A stretch of DNA of 18,798 nucleotides from assembly GCA_023253615.1 (NCBI GenBank), contig JALRFZ010000779.1:1-18798 (forward strand). The letters run 5' to 3'. Origin of the DNA: Verrucomicrobiales bacterium (GTDB taxonomy: Bacteria; Verrucomicrobiota; Verrucomicrobiia; Verrucomicrobiales; DEV007). Below the pieces are notes generated by a model that saw nothing but the letters and a program-made list of their open reading frames with translations, was not told the DNA's origin and did not search any database. Of this stretch, positions 1 to 8,057 are shown one piece after another. Both the position numbers and the translations under genes were made by a program. Every line of letters starts with the position of its first letter. Positions within the stretch are counted from its first letter, which is position 1.

Positions 1-2001
1 GAACTCCTCCGCGTGGAGGAAAAGAAAGCGGGTCAGCACTTCAAAACCCCGGAACGTCTCGGACTGCGACGGGTAGACGACCCGCAGCTTCCGGCGTTCG
101 CCACCCTCTTCGCAAACCCTTCGATCCCCGGTCCTGGCAAGGCTCTGACTCGGACACATCGGCAGCAAGGAAAGATTCATCCCCGCGACGCGCCCAAAGT
201 CATTGGCGAGCGGTGCGGAGTCGCACACCAGAACCAAATCCTCGAAGCCGCAAAGGCAATCGGCCATTTGCGCCACCGCACGGAGCGCCCCATCCCCGCC
301 CCCCTTCGCAGGACCGTCAAAGAAACCCGAGAAGAGATTGAGAACAAACCGCCGGCAGCGAAAACGCTTCCTTCCCCAACTTCGAGCCAGCGAGGGGAGC
401 AGCGCCGGATGGCCGAGGTAGAGGAAGAGGATGGCATCATCGAGCCGGGAGGATGCATCAAGCATCTCGAGCGAGGCGAGCAACTCTTCAACGAAGGCAT
501 CCGCCGCAACCCGCCGCTGCTCTCCCGCCCACCTGTGGACCTGCCAGATTCTCGTCTCAAAGACCGGCAATACGAAACTCCCGTTGATGGTCTCATCCAG
601 CCTTCCATCGCCAAGCGAGACAAAGCCGGAGCCGTCGGGAGAAATCACCTTTCGGATCGAGAGATCCTGATAAAGAGGATGCCCCATCGAACTGCGGAGG
701 CTCGGATTGATGGAAACAAAACGGAGGTCCGTCAAGGCGCCGCGATCCAACTGGTGAAGGCGTGTCCGCACCCGGCGGGCGCCGTCATCGAGAAGGGCGT
801 TCACCGTGTCGATGTCGAGGTCGGCGGCGAATTCACTCTTGGTCGACCGCTTGGCCAACGCGGGAATGCGGGATGAAGAAACGCTACCCACTTCGACCCC
901 GGACCGCTCGAGATCGAGAAAAAAACGTTCAAGCTGGCGACAGTGCGTCAGATAGTATTCGTTGTAGTCGATCCTGAAGAAGCCCGGATGAGCCTCCTGG
1001 ATGTTGCGCATGCGGTCGTTGATCTGGGCGGCGGCGGAATGTCCCCAGAAGTAGCCGTCATCGGCGAGCTTTCGTCCATCGCAGCCAAGAATCTCAAGAC
1101 GCCGTGCGAATGCCGCACCAAACGGGACCATCAGCAGCGTGAGGATGTTTTTTGTCGCCTTCACGACAAACTCCTGATCGAGACGCCAATGGAAGTCGCG
1201 TCGCATCCCGTCGGCGGGAACGAAAACGGTCCGTTCCACCAGCTCCGGAAAACAGTGAGCGAATAGAAAGCAGTATTTCTCCGTAACGGCGATTCGAAAG
1301 TCGAACTCCCGGGCCGCGGCCCTGAGCCGCTCCCGGAATTCAGCGGCATAGCGGGACGGGCCAAAATGGAAAATCGGATCACCGAAGACCACCAGCGAGG
1401 GCCTCGCCTTCTCCATGAATTGACGATCGATCACCGCACTGTTGCATGCGATCACGAACGCGCCCTCGAAATCATCAACTTCCTTGTAGCGGTCAAAGGA
1501 TGGACCGGTGGCGACCAGATACGCTTTTGTGAAATTGCCCCACGTCTCGCGCCATTGCCAGAGACGCCGGCGGCTCGCCGCGCGGACGGATTCGATCTCC
1601 GCCCTTCTTGCGAAATAGACAAGCCTCGTCATCTCCCCGCCCTCGGCCGCCTCATAACGGCTGGCCACGAAGGACCCGGAACCGGCCGCCGCTTTCGCCG
1701 CGTCATCCCGCACGAGATTCAACGTCTCCTTGAGTCGGATCCACGGCGGACTCACAAAACGAAGGTTGCCACAGGTCTCCGCCACCTCGTCGGCAAGGGC
1801 TTCGGGGACCACGATCCGCGAAGGCACTTCAAGATCCGCTTCCACCTCGACACATTCACCCGCCGCGGCCCACGCGAGGCGCGCCAATACCTCGTGGAGA
1901 CCGTCGCAGTCGACCAGATCCCGGTCGATTCGAACCCGGATCGGTGTACGCGCCCCAGGACCCGCGCTCTTCGTTTTGCGATGTTGCGGGTCAGACGTCA
2001 T
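1..2001 (-). CDS. Large two-domain glycosyltransferase: GT42/MptE-like domain plus GT4-type domain (3' end beyond window)
   Basis: An uninterrupted reading frame runs from an ATG at 2001 to the left edge, 667 codons with no stop, so the C-terminus is missing. The ATG overlaps the stop of the preceding sulfotransferase gene as ATGA (1998-2001), which supports the start. Residues about 158-390 resemble the MptE-like/DUF115 and GT42 sialyltransferase fold: ATGPS at 164-168, a CN pair ending at N187, a hydrophobic strand ending LGCDG at 305-309, and WGHS at 319-322 where GT42 enzymes have the active-site His. From about 428 a second part looks like a GT-B (GT4) N-terminal half, and the PSQSETFRGFEVL stretch just before the edge looks like the start of its C-terminal half. 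Residues 1-150 are not recognised. The likely role is adding one or two sugars to the glycan. Domain names come from motif memory; that it is a real gene is much surer than the exact family. Confidence 0.75.
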   Translation of the reverse strand, partial: MTSDPQHRKTKSAGPGARTPIRVRIDRDLVDCDGLHEVLARLAWAAAGECVEVEADLEVPSRIVVPEALADEVAETCGNLRFVSPPWIRLKETLNLVRDDAAKAAAGSGSFVASRYEAAEGGEMTRLVYFARRAEIESVRAASRRRLWQWRETWGNFTKAYLVATGPSFDRYKEVDDFEGAFVIACNSAVIDRQFMEKARPSLVVFGDPIFHFGPSRYAAEFRERLRAAAREFDFRIAVTEKYCFLFAHCFPELVERTVFVPADGMRRDFHWRLDQEFVVKATKNILTLLMVPFGAAFARRLEILGCDGRKLADDGYFWGHSAAAQINDRMRNIQEAHPGFFRIDYNEYYLTHCRQLERFFLDLERSGVEVGSVSSSRIPALAKRSTKSEFAADLDIDTVNALLDDGARRVRTRLHQLDRGALTDLRFVSINPSLRSSMGHPLYQDLSIRKVISPDGSGFVSLGDGRLDETINGSFVLPVFETRIWQVHRWAGEQRRVAADAFVEELLASLEMLDASSRLDDAILFLYLGHPALLPSLARSWGRKRFRCRRFVLNLFSGFFDGPAKGGGDGALRAVAQMADCLCGFEDLVLVCDSAPLANDFGRVAGMNLSLLPMCPSQSLARTGDRRVCEEGGERRKLRVVYPSQSETFRGFEVLTRFLFLHAEEF

Positions 2002-2687
2002 GAAACTTTTGAAACCAGTCGCTTCAAATCAAAGGCTTCCCCAAAACCGCCGTCGAACCGGTAACCACCTAGAAGAATGTCTTCGGCATAATAGCGTGCC
2101 ACCGCTTCGATCTGCCGGTCATTTTCAAAATAGACCTTGTAATCGCGATCGCGCTCGGTGGCGCCTTTCACCGCTGGAATATCGAATTCACACCCCAGCA
2201 GCGCCCCCAGCTCGATGAGTTCCGTTCCCAATTGCTCCATGCGGAAGATCCGGTCCACCGCGATCCCCCCCTCGTCGCGCAACCATTCGCCTTGTGGAAA
2301 ATAAGGCGCTTTCAGCAGGTAGTCCTCCCACGAAAGTCCGATCATTGACTTGTGGTAGGAGACGTGCTTGCTGCTGATTCGACCAAGGGCCCCCTCGTTT
2401 CTCGACCTCGCCTGCTCGAAATAATAACGGGAAACCGCCCGATCCCACGGATTCCGGACAAATCCGAACCAAAAGAATTCGCCCGGTTCGATGCCGATCT
2501 TTTTCATCCTCTCGCGCAATCCCATCGGGCGGTGAAACGCAAGATTGCCACTCTTCGCCCGGAGATTGGGGAACAAAGACTTCATCACCTTTTGGTCGGC
2601 CAGGGGCTCAAAGAGACCTCTGAGTGTACGCGAAGCCACCTTGGGGACCGCGCAATAGACAAATTTATGGGAAGTCGATATGATCAT
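1998..2687 (-). CDS. Sulfotransferase, Sulfotransfer_2 (carbohydrate sulfotransferase-like) type
   Basis: Predicted cytosolic PAPS-dependent sulfotransferase of 229 residues, expected to put sulfate on a sugar hydroxyl. The 5'-phosphosulfate loop is VPKVASRTL (residues 14-22), and the 3'-phosphate site is FVRNPWDRAVSRYY (76-89) with R78 and S86, the pattern of the eukaryotic-like carbohydrate sulfotransferases. Downstream, FRMEQL and the C-terminal YRFDGGFGEAFDL stretch also fit. Its length is short but normal for bacterial members. It follows the other sulfotransferase gene after a 69-base gap, the widest gap between complete genes in the window, and its stop overlaps the next start as ATGA. 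No Shine-Dalgarno motif is visible before the ATG at 2687. The acceptor sugar cannot be read from sequence. Confidence 0.88.
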   Translation of the reverse strand: MIISTSHKFVYCAVPKVASRTLRGLFEPLADQKVMKSLFPNLRAKSGNLAFHRPMGLRERMKKIGIEPGEFFWFGFVRNPWDRAVSRYYFEQARSRNEGALGRISSKHVSYHKSMIGLSWEDYLLKAPYFPQGEWLRDEGGIAVDRIFRMEQLGTELIELGALLGCEFDIPAVKGATERDRDYKVYFENDRQIEAVARYYAEDILLGGYRFDGGFGEAFDLKRLVSKVS

Positions 2688-2756
2688 GATGACAATTTAC
2701 GGGTAACCCAGTTGAAGTGCGGAGCGATGCGGCGTCCATATGGGAATCCGGGCAAT

Positions 2757-3452
2757 TCAATCCGCTTCGGGTGAAAACGCCCAGGCCGGGACCCGAGCGC
2801 GCAGTTTCCCAATGTTGGACTCCGTGAGATGGTTCTTCCAATCACCAATGATCCCCTTCCGCATGTGCGGCGAACCCGTCCGCTCTTTCCACGAATCGAA
2901 GCGGGTCTTTTCGTGAACGGTTTGGATTTGTTCCTCGGTCCGCTCCAGCCCGAGAAAGCGGGCGATCGAGGCGATTTCCTTCGCGCCATCGAGGTGGAGC
3001 CGCTCATAAGAGGCCACGAAAAGGTTCGCGTCCGGGCCGGACCAGAGTTCGTTGTAAGCGCAAACCCTCGCGGCGACCTTCAGCCCCTTGTCCCGGAAAT
3101 AAACCTCAACGGGTTGATCGTAGGCGTCGACCCGGACGGAGTGATAATAGGCCGACACCACCACATCGCGGATGTCCCGGGTGATGTTGAGTACGCGCAC
3201 ATCCGGATAACGGCCTCCGAGCAGCAGGTTGCGCTCGGCGGGAGTCGCGAGATGGTTCTTGCTGACGTAGGTGTGGGCATCCCCCGAATGCACCTTGAGG
3301 AAATCGGCGAGCCGATCGGGCGAGATCGAGGGATTGTTCCACTTCGCATTCCGCCAGGCATCGCCGATGGGCTGTGGGCTCACCAGTTGTCGGACGATGT
3401 TGAGGAGCCAGGTGGATCCGCTTTTAAAGGCTCCGTTGCAGATGATGATCAT
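2757..3452 (-). CDS. Sulfotransferase, Sulfotransfer_1-like (P-loop) type
   Basis: Predicted PAPS-dependent sulfotransferase of 231 residues. The 5'-PSB loop FKSGSTWL (residues 9-16) lies directly after the first beta strand. The 3'-phosphate site is ITRDIRDVVVSAYY (about 90-103), with R92 and S100. A late RKGIIGDWKNHL segment (198-209) matches the conserved RKGxxGDWK loop of the family. The reading frame is open upstream to 3668, but the start at 3452 (MIIICNGAFKSG) puts the first strand right at the N-terminus as in relatives; the upstream part overlaps the preceding gene and reads as non-protein-like. It lies 49 bases after the GT4-methyltransferase gene. It is not closely similar to the neighbouring sulfotransferase, so the two probably sulfate different positions or sugars. 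Confidence 0.88.
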   Translation of the reverse strand: MIIICNGAFKSGSTWLLNIVRQLVSPQPIGDAWRNAKWNNPSISPDRLADFLKVHSGDAHTYVSKNHLATPAERNLLLGGRYPDVRVLNITRDIRDVVVSAYYHSVRVDAYDQPVEVYFRDKGLKVAARVCAYNELWSGPDANLFVASYERLHLDGAKEIASIARFLGLERTEEQIQTVHEKTRFDSWKERTGSPHMRKGIIGDWKNHLTESNIGKLRARVPAWAFSPEAD

Positions 3453-3501
3453 GGTGTCGTTTGGTTTTGGCAAGGGTTCTGGAGGATCGTAGCGGGAAAG
3501 G

Positions 3502-5652
3502 TCAGGCCCTCCTCGACAGCCGGCGCAGCCAACCCGGGGAAGCTGACTTCCCGTTAGCTCCATCGGTGGAAAGAATCCAGCGACGACAGTCGGCGAGGCA
3601 GCGGGGCACGCTGCCATCGCGGAATTTTGCCACCGCGTGCCGCCGCCATTTCGCGATCCAGTCATCACCTGCCGGTTGCCTCGAAGGACCGGCCTCGAAG
3701 AGCAGTCCCGACCAGCCCTGGCAAGAGACGGGGGTCACCACGGGCAATCCGAGTTCCGCCATGGCATCGGTCAAACCGATCTTGGAAAAGAGGGTCACGT
3801 GGACGTCGTTGTCGAAAAAGGGTGAGGCCTCGTCGTCTTCCCGCCCATCCTCGAGATAGTCCCAATCCTTGGGCAGGAAGAAGGGCACCGACAAATAGAC
3901 CCCAGCCCCCCGGCTCCGTGCGAAGGAAGCCATTTCGCGCAGCAGGGGCCGGGGATTCGAGACATGTTCGAGGCAGGAAAGACTGACGACCAGATCCGCG
4001 TCCGATCCGCTGGCCGCACTCCACTCCTCGGCACTCATCGACAGTCCGAGAGCATCGTTGCCCCACCGCACCGCCTCCGCATTGATGTCGTAACCCTGCA
4101 CGGAGAGACCAAACTCGTCACGGGCGATTCCGAGAAAAGTCCCGACTCCACTGCCGATCTCCAACACGGAGGTGATCCCGGGGCGGAGCGCCAGGATCGA
4201 AGAGAGCAGGCCCCGCGAGAGGACGCGGTTCCGCTCGATCATTCCCCGATTCCACTCCAGGTCGGCCTCGAGGGCGGCTTGATCTTCGCGATAGCCGCTC
4301 TCGACCGAGAGTGAAAAGCAGGACCGGCAGAACCATGCGGGCCACCCCCGGCCGCTACGCTTGCCGCGCAGCGGGCGGATCCAGACCTGCGCGTCTTTGC
4401 CGCAGACCGGACAAGGGCGGACGGTCTCGAGTCTCGAAGACCGGGCAACGCGTCCCTGGACGAGTTCAAGAAAACGGGCCCCGAAAGCCGCCGAGCGTGT
4501 CACCGCTGCCTTTGGATCGGGGGACGCGGGTTCCGCAACGGCACCGCTTGGTTCCAACATCGCGGCGATCCGGTCGGCGAGCGCCATCGCGTCGTCCGCG
4601 GGGAAATAGACGGCTCCTGCCAGATCCTGCTCGCGATGGACGGCCAGATCGCTCGCGATGACAGGTTTGCCCAAGAGCCGGGCGTCCTCCATGACCGTAC
4701 TCCATCCTTCGAAGAGCGAAGGTTGCACGATGGCCCGGGCCGCCCGCATCAGGTGAATCTGATCCTTCCGGTCGAGACGACCGAGCACGCGGCACTGCTC
4801 CCAGAGACCTGCCTTGCTCGTTTCCTGCAGAAAACGGTCGATGACCTGTCCACCCCGATCACCGGCAAGTCCGCCGGTAAAAACGATGAGAGGGCGAATC
4901 CCCCGCCCGCGCAGGATCCCGAGGGCGCGGAGGATCACAAGGTGGTTCTTGTGAGCCCAGAATTGATTGCAGACCATCAGGAAATCCTTCGGGATCCCAT
5001 AGGCCTCGCGCACCTCGCAAGGTTCACCCTCGAACCACCCATCCTCGGGCAGGGTGAAAAAGTGGAGCACCGCAAGATCGGCGGCAGGCTCTCCGTAGGC
5101 CCGGAGAAAGTCAGTCCGGGCCGACTCGCTGCTGAGGACGATGAGATCGGAGGATCTCGCCGCATCGGAATACTTGCGGTCGCGGATCCCGATTTCCTTT
5201 TCCGTGAAGAATTCCGGCAACACCGCGTGCTGGAGGTCCGGGATCCAGGAGATCACCGCACACGGCAGGGTGTGCCCCTCGATCGGGAACATGGGGAAAA
5301 TCACATCACCTCCGGTCGCCTCGATCAGCTTGCGATACTTCCTCGCCAATCGGAAACGGCGCTTCCCTTCACCACCGGCGAGCGACTTGAAGATTTCCTG
5401 TTCGGCGCGGGGCAGTTCCGTGTCGTCGTAGTCCGAGAGGTAAACACGTCTCAAGGCGGGCGGAAGGATCCGGTCCGAATCAGGAGGGGCCGCTCGATCC
5501 TCGTGGACCAGCACGATCTCCACCGCCCGGTTTTGACGCTCCGCCGCCAAGAGGACGGACTGGACCAGGTTACGGAAATAGATCGCACCACCGACCCATC
5601 CATCGTCCGGGGTGGGACGGATCAAAAGCGTGAGCGGCTTCACGGGTTCCAT
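3502..5652 (-). CDS. GT4 glycosyltransferase fused to a zinc-ribbon class I SAM methyltransferase
   Basis: Fusion protein of 716 residues. The N-terminal half (about 1-390) is a GT-B, GT4-type retaining glycosyltransferase: a VGGAIYFRNLV nucleotide-site stretch near the start, NQFWAHKNH at about 229-237, and PSLFEGWSTVMEDA at about 311-324, where the usual EX7E second acidic residue is Asp. A CPVCG...CRSC pair (C414, C417, C442, C445) forms a zinc ribbon, which often precedes sugar methyltransferases. A Rossmann methyltransferase follows, with VLEIGSGVGTF at 496-506 and a SCLEHVSNP stretch near 559-567. The C-terminus ends in a basic tail. The frame is open to 5850, but the ATG at 5652 starts the GT fold properly and avoids overlapping the epimerase gene, which ends 23 bases upstream. 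The two activities may act on the same sugar, adding it and then methylating it, or may cap a chain. Confidence 0.88.
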   Translation of the reverse strand: MEPVKPLTLLIRPTPDDGWVGGAIYFRNLVQSVLLAAERQNRAVEIVLVHEDRAAPPDSDRILPPALRRVYLSDYDDTELPRAEQEIFKSLAGGEGKRRFRLARKYRKLIEATGGDVIFPMFPIEGHTLPCAVISWIPDLQHAVLPEFFTEKEIGIRDRKYSDAARSSDLIVLSSESARTDFLRAYGEPAADLAVLHFFTLPEDGWFEGEPCEVREAYGIPKDFLMVCNQFWAHKNHLVILRALGILRGRGIRPLIVFTGGLAGDRGGQVIDRFLQETSKAGLWEQCRVLGRLDRKDQIHLMRAARAIVQPSLFEGWSTVMEDARLLGKPVIASDLAVHREQDLAGAVYFPADDAMALADRIAAMLEPSGAVAEPASPDPKAAVTRSAAFGARFLELVQGRVARSSRLETVRPCPVCGKDAQVWIRPLRGKRSGRGWPAWFCRSCFSLSVESGYREDQAALEADLEWNRGMIERNRVLSRGLLSSILALRPGITSVLEIGSGVGTFLGIARDEFGLSVQGYDINAEAVRWGNDALGLSMSAEEWSAASGSDADLVVSLSCLEHVSNPRPLLREMASFARSRGAGVYLSVPFFLPKDWDYLEDGREDDEASPFFDNDVHVTLFSKIGLTDAMAELGLPVVTPVSCQGWSGLLFEAGPSRQPAGDDWIAKWRRHAVAKFRDGSVPRCLADCRRWILSTDGANGKSASPGWLRRLSRRA

Positions 5653-5675
5653 GCGATATCGAAACGCTGACGGAC

Positions 5676-6620
5676 TCAGGATGCGGGGATCCCCGAAGGC
5701 GCCGGAGGCCCGACGAGGGCCGCCTCCACGGTGCGTCGCAGCCCTTCTTCCAGCCCCACCCGGGGGGAATATCCGAGTTTTGCGATCCGGGAAATATCCG
5801 CCCGCCAGTGCTGTGGGATGCCTGGGGAGGTCGAACCCGAAAAGCTCCACCGATCCGGCTCGACTCCGAGGAGATTGGCAATCCGCGCAACCAACTCATC
5901 AATGCGGGTCTCTGATCCGGAAGCGACGTTGTAGATACCGTGAGCCTCCCCCTCGGTCCGGGAGGCGAGGAGTTGCAGGGCCTCGACGAGATCCTCGATA
6001 TAAATGAAGTCCCGGGTCTCGGCTCCGGTCCCGTGAAAAACTCCGGGGGCACCTCCGCGGAAACGACCAATCGCATCCCAAACGATCTGCTTTTCCAGAC
6101 CCGGGCCATACGCCGAGAAAACGCGGGCACAGGTCGTGCGGATCCCGTAAATCTCCGCATACTCGCGGCAGATCAGCTCGCCCATCCACTTGTGGTAACC
6201 ATAGGGCGACAAGGGACGGGACGGAGCATCCTCGGCCACGGGGAGACTCCCCGGTTGCCCATAGACCGCGGCACTTGAGAGCATCACGACATGGGCCGAG
6301 GGACACTCCCGGCGGAGACCCTCGAGAAGGTTCTGCATCACCGGCACCGACGAGCGGAAATCCCAATCGGGATCGGCCACCGACAAAGCCGGAACCGCGC
6401 TGCCGGCACAGTGAAAGACGAGGTCCGGTTGCCATTTTCGCAGGCACCCCAAAAGCCCCGCATCAGGCAGGCGCATCCTTTCGAAATGGGCCAGTCCTCC
6501 GGACAAAGCGCGATCGCCCGAGGAGGAAATCCCCTGAACGAGGTCCCCCCGCCCCAGGCAGGACCCGGCCAAGGCCCGGCCGATGAAGCCGTTCACTCCG
6601 GTGATGAGGACGCGTTTCAT
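5676..6620 (-). CDS. NAD-dependent epimerase/dehydratase (extended SDR)
   Basis: Nucleotide-sugar epimerase/reductase-like protein of 314 residues. It has the NAD-binding TGVNGFIG (residues 7-14), a catalytic SS(A)A segment at 115-118, and canonical YGYHK (Y140, K144). Later stretches ETRDFIYIEDLVEA and YNVASG are standard for the GalE/RmlB-like extended SDR family. It probably changes the stereochemistry or oxidation state of an NDP-hexose used by the local glycosyltransferases; the exact substrate is not visible. The ATG at 6620 overlaps the preceding methyltransferase stop as ATGA (6617-6620), which decides the start although the frame is open further upstream. Confidence 0.9.
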   Translation of the reverse strand: MKRVLITGVNGFIGRALAGSCLGRGDLVQGISSSGDRALSGGLAHFERMRLPDAGLLGCLRKWQPDLVFHCAGSAVPALSVADPDWDFRSSVPVMQNLLEGLRRECPSAHVVMLSSAAVYGQPGSLPVAEDAPSRPLSPYGYHKWMGELICREYAEIYGIRTTCARVFSAYGPGLEKQIVWDAIGRFRGGAPGVFHGTGAETRDFIYIEDLVEALQLLASRTEGEAHGIYNVASGSETRIDELVARIANLLGVEPDRWSFSGSTSPGIPQHWRADISRIAKLGYSPRVGLEEGLRRTVEAALVGPPAPSGIPAS

Positions 6621-7468
6621 GATCCGGCGCCCCGCTCGGCGATGAAGGAATAAAGCCGTCCCGGCACTTTCATCTTCGACTCCCAGAGGGCGGCCTCCTC
6701 CTGACGGATGGAATCCGACCAGCCGCTCACAAAAGAGCGGAACCAACCGAGCCGCTTCCGCCTCCGGCGCTTCAGATCAGCGTCCACCGACTCCTGGCGC
6801 TCGGGAAAAAAGTTCACCGGACTCGATTTCGGGCCGTAGGTCCTGACCGACTCGAAGCCTCCCGCCGCGAGGGCGCTGAGGTAACGATCCAGCGTGTAGG
6901 CCGCCTCGCCACCGTAGAGACGGTGCAGGGGATGCTGGTCGAGGAAACGGGGAAGATCCGCCTCCGAGGAAAGCACATGTTCGCGCGTCAGGATGAGACG
7001 ACCGCCTGCGCGCAGGACGCGATGCGCCTCCTCGCAGAAGGCATCGAGATCCCTCGCGTGATGAAAGACGGCACGGCCGTAGACGAGATCGAAACCGCCC
7101 TCGGAAAACGGCAGGCTCTCTCCCCAGTTCTCGACGACCTCGATGGGCACCTGCGTCTCCTTTGAAAGCGAGCGGATTGCCCCCGACCCGACGATTTCAC
7201 TGGGATCGGGTTCCAGCGCGGTCACTTCCCATCCCTCCTTTGCAAAGGCCCACGAGGCGATGCCCCGGCCCGCGCCAAGTTCGAGAACGCGTCCCCGCGG
7301 CGGCAACCACGCCTTCAGTGCCGTCCACTCCTCGCTTTCGGCGAAACGGCTCGCCGCCCCCGTGAGAGGATCGTCGTAATAGCAGGCACGCACCAGTTCA
7401 GCCCGCGTCGGATCGCGACGCAGGCTGCCTACCGCCTCCTCCCAGGAGATCATGCCTTCAGCGCTCAT
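6617..7468 (-). CDS. Class I SAM-dependent methyltransferase
   Basis: Methyltransferase of 283 residues. Motif I is VLELGAGRG (61-69), an acidic residue ends the second strand (E86), and LPFSEGGFDLVYGRAVFHH (119-137) is the motif II/III region typical of the Methyltransf_11 class. A Lys/Arg cluster, LKRRRRKRLGWFRSF, lies in the C-terminal third, followed by a predicted helical tail. The target is most likely a sugar hydroxyl or carboxyl of the glycan, inferred only from context. The start is uncertain: ATG at 7468 overlaps the acyltransferase stop by 11 bases and follows a purine-rich GAGAGAGG; ATG at 7453 would leave a 4-base gap and lose five residues. Confidence 0.87.
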   Translation of the reverse strand: MSAEGMISWEEAVGSLRRDPTRAELVRACYYDDPLTGAASRFAESEEWTALKAWLPPRGRVLELGAGRGIASWAFAKEGWEVTALEPDPSEIVGSGAIRSLSKETQVPIEVVENWGESLPFSEGGFDLVYGRAVFHHARDLDAFCEEAHRVLRAGGRLILTREHVLSSEADLPRFLDQHPLHRLYGGEAAYTLDRYLSALAAGGFESVRTYGPKSSPVNFFPERQESVDADLKRRRRKRLGWFRSFVSGWSDSIRQEEAALWESKMKVPGRLYSFIAERGAGS

Positions 7469-8057
7469 CCTCTCTCAGCTCGCGAATGATGCGGGCGGGA
7501 TTGCCGGCCGCAATGGTCCAGGGCGGGACGTCGCGGGTGACCACGCTCCCCGCGCCAATGATGGCACCTTCGCCGATCGTGACTCCCTTGAGAATCATGG
7601 AGCGGGCTCCGATCCAGGCACCTTTTCCGATCATCACTTCACCCATTGCCGTGGTCGACCAGTCATGGTCGTGAGTGTCGCGCCAGTCCGAGAGGTCCTG
7701 CTTCCGGATCGAGTAGCGCACGCTGTGGCTATCGCTGTCCATGATGATCACCTGATAAGAGATGAGGACGTCGTCACCAATCACGACGGAACACGCCGAA
7801 CTGATCATCGAACCGCCGCCTAGGTAAACATTGCTCCCGAGCCGGACCTTCGCATTCGCGCTCTCCGTCTTGATGCCGCCCTCGATCACGCAGTCGTTCC
7901 CGAGATGGATCTCGCCACCGGGCTTTTCCCGCCGCAGCCGTCCCGAAATGGTGGTTCCGGAGCCGATGGAGTCGGGCGCGCCGGTCTTTCGGGCCTTGCC
8001 GCCCTTTTTCGCCGGACGAAGTCTCCGCCACAGCCAATTCTTGATCCGCTTGAGCAT
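7458..8057 (-). CDS. Left-handed beta-helix (hexapeptide) acyltransferase with basic N-terminal tail
   Basis: Putative O-acetyltransferase of 199 residues. Hexapeptide repeats run from about residue 30 to the end (GSGTTISG, LGNDCVIEGG, LGSNVYLGGG, IGDDVLISY, IGKGAWIGA, IGEGAIIGAGSVV), closing with the AAGNPARII signature of the LacA/CysE/WbbJ group. H111 in DSDSH is the probable catalytic His. The N-terminus (residues 2-24) is strongly basic and partly amphipathic (LKRIKNWLWRRLRPAKK), unlike the rest. The start ATG at 8057 shares one base with the upstream stop (TGATG), which indicates translational coupling. It probably acetylates a sugar or sugar-amine; the substrate is unknown. Confidence 0.9.
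   Translation of the reverse strand: MLKRIKNWLWRRLRPAKKGGKARKTGAPDSIGSGTTISGRLRREKPGGEIHLGNDCVIEGGIKTESANAKVRLGSNVYLGGGSMISSACSVVIGDDVLISYQVIIMDSDSHSVRYSIRKQDLSDWRDTHDHDWSTTAMGEVMIGKGAWIGARSMILKGVTIGEGAIIGAGSVVTRDVPPWTIAAGNPARIIRELREDER

Noticed and set aside
13..876. A long plus-strand open frame near the left end
   Set aside because: It lies entirely antisense to the large minus-strand glycosyltransferase gene, has no recognisable domain, and such frames arise readily opposite GC-rich coding DNA.
2688..2756. A terminator or internal promoter in the 69-base gap between the sulfotransferase genes
   Set aside because: I see no stem-loop followed by a T-run and no recognisable -35/-10 pair on the transcribed strand.
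2829..3557. A 242-codon plus-strand open frame over the first sulfotransferase
   Set aside because: It is antisense to a gene with intact PAPS-binding motifs and is not protein-like in any recognised way.
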